Shown here piece by piece: positions 15,683 through 20,895 of a stretch of 29,628 nt of DNA. The stretch lies in the IMG/VR virus record IMGVR_UViG_3300028490_000021, positions 1-29,628 of that record; one strand, given 5' to 3'. A program made the translations under genes and the position numbers. The notes under the pieces are model-generated. The model saw only the letters and a list, made by a program, of their open reading frames with translations, made no database searches and was not told the origin of the DNA. The stretch comes from a virus. Every line of letters starts with the position of its first letter. The stretch's first letter is position 1.

Positions 15683-16047
15683 TAAGTCACATATTCCTCT
15701 AAACCATATTTCTCTATATCCTCATCAGACATCTTAAATTCAAGTTGTTGATTGAATCCATTACATTTACCAATACCCGTTGCCCCTGATAATAGTACAA
15801 CTTTGTATTTGTTGGTTTCATAAAACGGTGTTGGGTAAATATCTACTAATTGTTTCTTCCAAAATGGGAAAACTGAATTTCCCGTATCTAGAGAACCACC
15901 AAGATAATATTCATTTGTTAAAAATTCCTGAATTGTTGGTGGGGTTTGTGTGTACCCACCAGACTGAGCCATAAGGTCATATAAATGCTTTAGATCATTG
16001 TTTTTTAAATTCGAAACAACTTCATCATTTAAAGCATAAGCAGACAT
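15682..16047 (-). CDS. N-terminal part of terminase large subunit plus N-intein
   Basis: A 121-residue precursor. Residues 1-94 are the N-terminal part of the terminase: a helical adaptor region, then LGGSLDTGNSVFPFWKKQLVDIYP (adenine-side segment) and YKVVLLSGATGIGK, which is the Walker A loop up to its lysine. Residues 95-121 begin with Cys95 (CNGFNQQLEF) and form a very short N-intein, then stop. The reading frame then shifts to an unrelated ORF, and the rest of intein and terminase is encoded from 15406. Without splicing this protein has an incomplete P-loop. AGAGGA lies six bases before the ATG. Confidence 0.9.
   Translation of the reverse strand: MSAYALNDEVVSNLKNNDLKHLYDLMAQSGGYTQTPPTIQEFLTNEYYLGGSLDTGNSVFPFWKKQLVDIYPTPFYETNKYKVVLLSGATGIGKCNGFNQQLEFKMSDEDIEKYGLEEYVT
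15685..15765 (-). other. N-terminal half of a split intein (27 residues)
   Basis: It encodes Cys95-Thr121 of the N-terminal terminase precursor. The catalytic Cys1 directly follows GATGIGK. Canonical split inteins have N-halves near 100 residues; 27 matches the atypically split class known from AceL-TerL (25 residues). Together with the 130-residue C-half it makes a 157-residue mini-intein. Confidence 0.88.
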
Positions 16048-16403
16048 TATTTTTCCTCTTCTCTTACTTCACCGTCTACTATAAATAGACTTTTCTTTTT
16101 TCTAGGATCTTCTTTGTTACCTAAATTACTTGGAGCAGTTGGTACAACACCCAAATCTCCATAACTCCCATCAGCTTCTCCTAACATATCAAAATAATAT
16201 GTCTTATATTTACCAGTGGAATCCTTAACATTAAGGCTTTTCGTCAATAGTTTATCATCAGCAATTATTTTATCTACAGCATCTGCATCTTCAAAATTTA
16301 CATATATCAACAGCTTATCATTCTTATTTTCTTTTTTAACAATATACTTCTGTAAATTTTTAAATCCGTTGTCTACAATTTTTTCTAATATTTCTCGTAT
16401 CAT
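16047..16403 (-). CDS. Small packaging-region protein with a capsid-like YGDLG motif (118 aa)
   Basis: An unrecognised 118-residue protein. The N-terminus is helical (IREILEKIVDNGFKNLQKYIV), followed by LLIYVNFEDADAVDKIIADD. Residues 74-88 read LGEADGSYGDLGVVP, close to the capsid protein's SESNGGYGDLGILP; LGE-A fits the T4-type prohead protease consensus (L/I-x-E, then A/G/S). The tail is highly charged. I take ATG at 16403 as the start because AAGGA lies six to seven bases upstream and it overlaps the previous stop (TGATG); TTG at 16406 is possible but too close. It lies directly before the terminase. It may be a processed virion protein; function unknown. Confidence 0.7.
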   Translation of the reverse strand: MIREILEKIVDNGFKNLQKYIVKKENKNDKLLIYVNFEDADAVDKIIADDKLLTKSLNVKDSTGKYKTYYFDMLGEADGSYGDLGVVPTAPSNLGNKEDPRKKKSLFIVDGEVREEEK

Positions 16404-16999
16404 CAATCTTCCTTGGTTTCATTCATAGCATCAGTTTGTGACTGTTCAGCAGTTTGTAAAAAGTTTTCATCTGCCAATAATGATTGTAATATACTATTCA
16501 TACCATCATTGGAGTCGTCTGTAGCGTGTTTTATTGATTCTTTTGCGTGTAGTGAAAGTAGGTTAGCTTCAAGAGTACTGAAATCGACATCTTTTCTAAT
16601 TTCCCTAATCATTCTAAATGCATCAGAACGCATCATTCTTGTATTTGTATATAATAGGAGAAGATCTCCCTTATTCATATTTTCGAGGATATCTTCATTG
16701 AAAAGTTTATCTTCTATCTTACCAAGAAACCCTTCTAATTTCTGAAGTTTAACAGCAGTTTGTTTAGCAAGGTTTGCCATTGCTAAATCTATAGCAAGTT
16801 CAGCCGTACTAATTTCACTGATAATTGTTCTTTCAGGGATTTTCCTATCCCTAACTAAATTTTCAGTTTCTTCTTGGATATTTTCTGTCATAGCTGATAC
16901 GTCAGAATAACCAGTATCTTCTTCTTCGAAGTAACCTAATTTTTCTTCACCATCAAATAATTCCATTTCTATAATTTCTGTAGTAATATCTTTACCCAT
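16403..16999 (-). CDS. Helical protein upstream of terminase; candidate small terminase subunit
   Basis: A 198-residue, acidic, mostly helical protein. The N-terminus is acidic (ELFDGEEKLGYFEEEDTGYS). A central helical region (about 65-130, AELAIDLAMANLAKQTAVKLQKLEGFLGKIED and KGDLLLLYTNTRMMRSDAFRMIREIRKD) could form the coiled-coil ring of a small terminase subunit. T4 places gp16 (164 residues) just before gp17. No helix-turn-helix is evident, so this is a position-based candidate. GGAGG lies four bases before the ATG. A late promoter lies 31 bases upstream and marks the start of the late region. Confidence 0.5.
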   Translation of the reverse strand: MGKDITTEIIEMELFDGEEKLGYFEEEDTGYSDVSAMTENIQEETENLVRDRKIPERTIISEISTAELAIDLAMANLAKQTAVKLQKLEGFLGKIEDKLFNEDILENMNKGDLLLLYTNTRMMRSDAFRMIREIRKDVDFSTLEANLLSLHAKESIKHATDDSNDGMNSILQSLLADENFLQTAEQSQTDAMNETKED

Positions 17000-17008
17000 T
17001 TTTCCTCC

Positions 17009-17045
17009 ATTAATTCATTCCATTTTTATTATTTAATGAATTAAT
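17009..17045 (-). repeat. 11-bp inverted repeat around the first late promoter
   Basis: ATTAATTCATT at 17009-17019 and its exact complement at 17035-17045, with a 15-bp gap. The distal arm overlaps the late octamer at 17030-17037. It could be an operator for a dimeric protein or a chance AT-rich match. Confidence 0.45.
17030..17037 (-). promoter_or_regulatory. Late promoter octamer ATTAAATA; start of the late region
   Basis: Minus-strand AATTCATTAAATAATAAAAA, 31 bases from the ATG at 16999 and after the topoisomerase cleavage-subunit gene. It is the rightmost late-type site upstream of a gene in the window; genes to its right have the other promoter type. Confidence 0.65.
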
Positions 17046-17051
17046 AAAACA

Positions 17052-18401
17052 TTATTTTAGATGGTGTTTTAGAAGTTCTATGTCTTGAGACCAGAATTGT
17101 GTTGGTTCAGTCTTTTTATATTCGTCCAATAGGAACTTTTTATCTTTAATTTCATCCAACAATTCATTCATTTTTTCTGAAGTTAGTGAATATAGTGGCA
17201 TTCTGAGTAGGAATTCATATTTACCATCTTCATCTGGTAAAATCTTGTCGAATGTTGTAATTTGTTCTACAATATTATCTTTAGATTTCTTGTTAATTAT
17301 AATTTGGTCTTCAGTGACCATTTTTATAAAGAAGTATTTGGAAGCTAACTTTTTCAATTCATATATGGAATTGGATATTAACCATGCCTTTCTTAATATA
17401 TAGTATTCTAACCGCACTTCTATATATTTTTCGAATATTTCTTCTGGAGTTTTACAAACATCAACCCTGTTATCTGCACCCATGAGAGTGTAGTTTTCTA
17501 CTAATTGTTTACCAGCATCCCTAATCTTAAGGGCAACCATAATTTCATCATCAGTCATTTCTGAGAATTTCCGAGTAACTCTTATTCTAAAATGAAACTC
17601 ACCATTGTCAGACAAATCTTCATACGACGTTATGACCTTGTTGTCTTGAAGAACATCTAGAATTTCAGTGTATTGTTTAAGCTCGTAACCAACTGGGAGT
17701 TCAGTAATTTCTAATGTCGTAGAGTTAATTCTTTTAAATACACCGTAAACAATCCATTTTCTTTTATTAATATTGTCCTGAAAGACTTTACCTTTAAACC
17801 CTTCCCATCCTGGATTTGGAACTTTTATCTTACCATCCTTTAGATAATCCTCAACCATTTTAATAATTGGTTTAATTTTTCTTGGTAATATGATTTGTGC
17901 AAATCCAGTACTAATTGCGGAAGGAGAACCATTTACTAATAACATCGGGATAATTGGTACATAGAATCTTGGTTCTATATTAACTCCCTCGAATTCTTGT
18001 TTGATGAGAATTTCATTATCTGCCTTTGGGTAAATGTATTCCAAATACTTTTCTCCAGCAGTTGAAATATATCTATCTGCTGAAGCATCGTTAATGAATC
18101 TCTTACCAAAATTCCCTTGGTCTTTGAGTAATGGTAAATTATTTACACCAACATATCTTCTAGCCATCTTAACAATCACACCAGCTAGATTATCTTCTCC
18201 GTGTAAATATTCAGTGTGTTCTGATACAGTACTTTTTAGCCTTGATACCTTCACTTCTTTTTTAACTCCCTTGTCTAGAACGGTTGCTAGAACCTTTCTA
18301 CCAGAGTTTTTTAACCCATCTGTTACAGATGCGATCTTTCTTAAATTATCGTATGAACTTGCGTCTACATACATAGTTGAATAAAAATGTGTTATTGTCA
18401 A
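17052..18401 (-). CDS. Type II topoisomerase cleavage subunit (T4 gp52-like)
   Basis: A 449-residue protein matching the GyrA/ParC-type breakage-reunion domain without a C-terminal wrapping domain, like T4 gp52 (about 441 residues). Visible features are ASVTDGLKNSGRKVLATVLDKG (the DGLKxxxRR-like segment), HGEDNLAGVIVKMARRYVG, LLKDQGNFGKRF, and Arg110-Tyr111 in ASADRYIST, the catalytic tyrosine for the 5'-phosphotyrosyl link. YVPIIPMLLVNGSPSAISTGFAQIILP follows, as in the family. The start is TTG, with AGGAG five bases upstream; no in-frame ATG fits the conserved N-terminus. It has its own TTAAG/TATAAT promoter. It works with the ATPase subunit at 18764-20578 to relax DNA and support replication. 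Confidence 0.92.
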   Translation of the reverse strand: MTITHFYSTMYVDASSYDNLRKIASVTDGLKNSGRKVLATVLDKGVKKEVKVSRLKSTVSEHTEYLHGEDNLAGVIVKMARRYVGVNNLPLLKDQGNFGKRFINDASADRYISTAGEKYLEYIYPKADNEILIKQEFEGVNIEPRFYVPIIPMLLVNGSPSAISTGFAQIILPRKIKPIIKMVEDYLKDGKIKVPNPGWEGFKGKVFQDNINKRKWIVYGVFKRINSTTLEITELPVGYELKQYTEILDVLQDNKVITSYEDLSDNGEFHFRIRVTRKFSEMTDDEIMVALKIRDAGKQLVENYTLMGADNRVDVCKTPEEIFEKYIEVRLEYYILRKAWLISNSIYELKKLASKYFFIKMVTEDQIIINKKSKDNIVEQITTFDKILPDEDGKYEFLLRMPLYSLTSEKMNELLDEIKDKKFLLDEYKKTEPTQFWSQDIELLKHHLK

Positions 18402-18422
18402 ATCTTCTCCTCATTAATATTT

Positions 18423-18454
18423 ATTATACTAAATTACGCTTAAGACTTACTTAA
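18423..18454 (-). promoter_or_regulatory. Middle/early-type promoter: TTAAG, TTAAG, TATAAT
   Basis: Minus strand: TTAAG at 18454-18450, TTAAG 11 bp further on, then TATAAT at 18428-18423. No TTGACA lies at the usual place. The first box contains the start of the stop codon region of the preceding 106-residue gene. It drives the topoisomerase cleavage subunit, with a leader of roughly 15-20 bases. Confidence 0.75.
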
Positions 18455-18767
18455 GCTCTTTCAATGTACCTTCTCTGTAATACACATAACAATCGGAATC
18501 TGTGTTGAAATAATCAGTTTCAATTTCAACCCTGAATTCTAATGAATATCTTTTGTTTGGCTCTAAGTCGGGCATGTCTATAATTACATCCATTGGGTCT
18601 AAATTACTATACATTTCCCTGAACAATTCATAGTTGCTCATATTCGGGTTGGAATTTTCATATATCTTTGTTACAAGAAATTCCCCCCTAAAATCAGTGA
18701 ATATTTCTACCCTATCCATAGATCTGTCTATCTGAGGTTGAGGTTCTAATAATATATCGAACATCAT
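18447..18767 (-). CDS. Hypothetical protein between topoisomerase subunit genes (106 aa)
   Basis: An unrecognised 106-residue acidic protein with alternating strands (RVEIFTDFRGEFLVTKIYE, KRYSLEFRVEIETDYF, DCYVYYREGTLKELK). It lacks membrane segments. Its first ATG overlaps the stop of the ATPase subunit gene (CTATGATG), so translation is probably coupled. Its stop codon lies within the first TTAAG box of the promoter for the cleavage subunit. The operon position suggests a link with topoisomerase or replication, but no motif shows it. Confidence 0.65.
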   Translation of the reverse strand: MMFDILLEPQPQIDRSMDRVEIFTDFRGEFLVTKIYENSNPNMSNYELFREMYSNLDPMDVIIDMPDLEPNKRYSLEFRVEIETDYFNTDSDCYVYYREGTLKELK

Positions 18768-20578
18768 AGCTTTATCAAATCAAAGTCATTCGCTCTAATC
18801 ATATCCTTTCTATCATCAGAACGTTTGCTGTTTAACCAACTATCAATTGATTCTTGTGCGTTATCATCCCATTCCAAATAGTCTATCATTTTACCAAGAC
18901 CATCTTTCTTAACAACGTGTTTTAAACCTTTTTCTGTCCAAGAACCCAAACCCTTAAAGTATTTTATGTGACCCTTCAATGTGTCAGCTTTGTCTATCTC
19001 ATATACCCATTTTACTGGATTATCGTTTTTCAATTCAGCCATAATTGGTGTTTGTAACATACCGACCTTACCGTGTTTGATATAAGCTGGTAAATACTTA
19101 GAAAAGAAACCAATGAGTGAACCCCTGATTTTAAATCCATCCAAATCTTGATCAGTAGCGAATATTGCGTATTCATAGTCTTCAGTTTGAAGAATTTGGT
19201 ATAATTCAGACAATTCTACGTTTGCCCTGAAAGCCTTTTGTGGCTTGTCATATGCGTTTAATGGTAAACCTTTCAATTCATAATAACCAACTTCTTTTCT
19301 ACCAAGTGCTGGCATGAGTCCACCTGATGCTGAGGCACCTTCACAAATCATTAGGTACTTTCTTTTATGAGTTGGTGGGTAATATTTTTTAGATTTTACT
19401 TTTTTCTTTCCACCCTTCAACTTATCAAGTTCTTTCTTTTCTTTGTATGCTTCCCTGATCTTATAGATTTCTATTACTTCATCAATGATGGCTTTATTTT
19501 TATAAAGGTGTTCTCCCCATTTCTCAAAATCTATTTTACCTATATGGTCTGTAATCTTTCCTGGAGGTGATGTAAACATCTCTTTAGATTGTGAATCGTA
19601 CTTCGGTTCTTTAAAGCCCTTGAAGATTACAATCATCGTCATTTTATTTTTGATATCACCATTCTTAATATCTTTATATTTTTTAGATATCTTACCTCTA
19701 ATTACTGGTAAAGTCTTATCTAGGAAATAATCTATTTGTGTACCACCTTTCGATGCATACAACCCATTCACATAACTGAAATATCTAAAATCATCTGATG
19801 CGTTTGGTAGGAATGCTACTGAAAAATTACTACCTTGGAATAATGTCACATTCTCACCAAATTTACTGAAATAACTTTTTGGGTCAGATTTAATGACTTC
19901 ACCATTGAACTTGAAAGTGATACCTTGATAACTATACGCTATGTGAATCAACCGTTGTTTGATTGCTTCTTTGTAGATGCTTGTAATTTTAGTTAATCCA
20001 AATCTCACAAGGTCTGGTTTAAAAACAACTTCCGTACCTCTTCTGGTACATTTAACTGGTTTTGATACATCTATATCAGTTAAATTATTTTTAAATGTTA
20101 CAACTAATTTATTTTTACCATCACAAGTTGTACCAATAAATTCCTTAGAAAACACAGCAGTCGCATAACTACCAACCCCGTTCATTCCTAATTGCCCTTC
20201 ATTTTGGTCATCATCAAAATTCGAACCAGCCCTTGGTCTTCCCCAAGCTAGTTCTGGGATGTAGTGTTTACCTTTTTTAATGACTGGAATTCCTGAACCA
20301 TTGTCTTTAACTTTAACTGAAATATCGGTCATTGTCACGTCTATTTTTGTAGCGTACTTTCCAGCAGTCTTAATAAATTCATCAACTGAGTTATCTACAA
20401 TTTCATTACATAGCTTCAATAGACCTGGAACAATATAGAATTCTTCAAATACAAACTTATCATTTTTTAAATTGAACCCAGATTGTTTTATTTCTTGCAC
20501 AGACCCTATTATGTTTTGTGGTCTATGAAGTAACCATTCTCTGTCCGTTAATTCTTTAAATTCAAATTTCTTCGACAT
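18764..20578 (-). CDS. Type II topoisomerase ATPase/Toprim subunit (T4 gp39+gp60-like)
   Basis: A 604-residue protein. The GHKL ATPase motifs are present: CNEIVDNSVDEF (Asn63 region), VKDNGSGIP (92-98), GQLGMNGVGSYA (129-139), and RRGTEVVF. The Toprim part has ICEGASASGGL (Glu413) and ATDQDLDGFKIRG (DQDLDG 476-481), followed by GLGSWTEKGLKH near the C-terminus. T4 splits this subunit into gp39 (516 residues) and gp60 (about 160); here one chain holds both, as in GyrB/ParE. AAGGGAT precedes the ATG. The stop overlaps the start of the 106-residue gene. It provides ATP hydrolysis and DNA gate control for the cleavage subunit. Confidence 0.93.
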   Translation of the reverse strand: MSKKFEFKELTDREWLLHRPQNIIGSVQEIKQSGFNLKNDKFVFEEFYIVPGLLKLCNEIVDNSVDEFIKTAGKYATKIDVTMTDISVKVKDNGSGIPVIKKGKHYIPELAWGRPRAGSNFDDDQNEGQLGMNGVGSYATAVFSKEFIGTTCDGKNKLVVTFKNNLTDIDVSKPVKCTRRGTEVVFKPDLVRFGLTKITSIYKEAIKQRLIHIAYSYQGITFKFNGEVIKSDPKSYFSKFGENVTLFQGSNFSVAFLPNASDDFRYFSYVNGLYASKGGTQIDYFLDKTLPVIRGKISKKYKDIKNGDIKNKMTMIVIFKGFKEPKYDSQSKEMFTSPPGKITDHIGKIDFEKWGEHLYKNKAIIDEVIEIYKIREAYKEKKELDKLKGGKKKVKSKKYYPPTHKRKYLMICEGASASGGLMPALGRKEVGYYELKGLPLNAYDKPQKAFRANVELSELYQILQTEDYEYAIFATDQDLDGFKIRGSLIGFFSKYLPAYIKHGKVGMLQTPIMAELKNDNPVKWVYEIDKADTLKGHIKYFKGLGSWTEKGLKHVVKKDGLGKMIDYLEWDDNAQESIDSWLNSKRSDDRKDMIRANDFDLIKL

Positions 20579-20586
20579 ATCCCTTC

Positions 20587-20835
20587 CTATACTGTGTATC
20601 TAGCCATTGATATGACTATTGGTTGTTCCTTTCCAGCGTTATCTATTTCATCGTGTCCAGTGACATCTATGAAATTACCAGCAATCATGTACCAACCTTC
20701 TGCACCAGCACTTGTTGTAGTTAGAAAAGCTTTGAACTTCTTACCAATTAGGTCTGATTTTGCATATGCGTAACCATCACCACTGTGTATATCTTTAATT
20801 GTAATTTCTACACCATCATTTGTATCTATTTCCAT
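20587..20835 (-). CDS. Hypothetical small beta protein before the topoisomerase (82 aa)
   Basis: An unrecognised 82-residue protein that looks all-beta (VEITIKDIHSGDGYAYAKSD, KFKAFLTTTSAGAEGWYMI, QPIVISMARYTV), perhaps a small barrel. AAGGA lies seven bases before the ATG. It is the first gene after the TTAAG/TATAAT promoter at 20863-20895 and ends eight bases before the topoisomerase ATG, so both are probably co-transcribed. A small nucleic-acid-binding barrel is possible, but nothing diagnostic is present. Confidence 0.65.
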   Translation of the reverse strand: MEIDTNDGVEITIKDIHSGDGYAYAKSDLIGKKFKAFLTTTSAGAEGWYMIAGNFIDVTGHDEIDNAGKEQPIVISMARYTV

Positions 20836-20862
20836 TATAATTCCTTATCAATTTTATACTAT

Positions 20863-20895
20863 ATTATACCCTAATTATCCTTAAACTTTACTTAA
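20863..20895 (-). promoter_or_regulatory. Middle/early-type promoter: TTAAG, TTAAG, TATAAT
   Basis: Minus strand: TTAAG at 20895-20891, TTTAAG one helical turn later, then TATAAT at 20868-20863 and a second TATAAA 10 bp downstream. It begins in the last codon and stop of the primase-helicase gene. It drives the 82-residue gene and the topoisomerase ATPase subunit. Confidence 0.78.

Noticed and set aside
15682-16047. The possibility that the early stop in the N-terminal terminase gene is a sequencing frameshift.
   Set aside because: The intein parts are complete without the intervening DNA, each gene has its own ribosome binding site and overlaps its neighbour neatly, and the break lies at a position seen in atypically split inteins.
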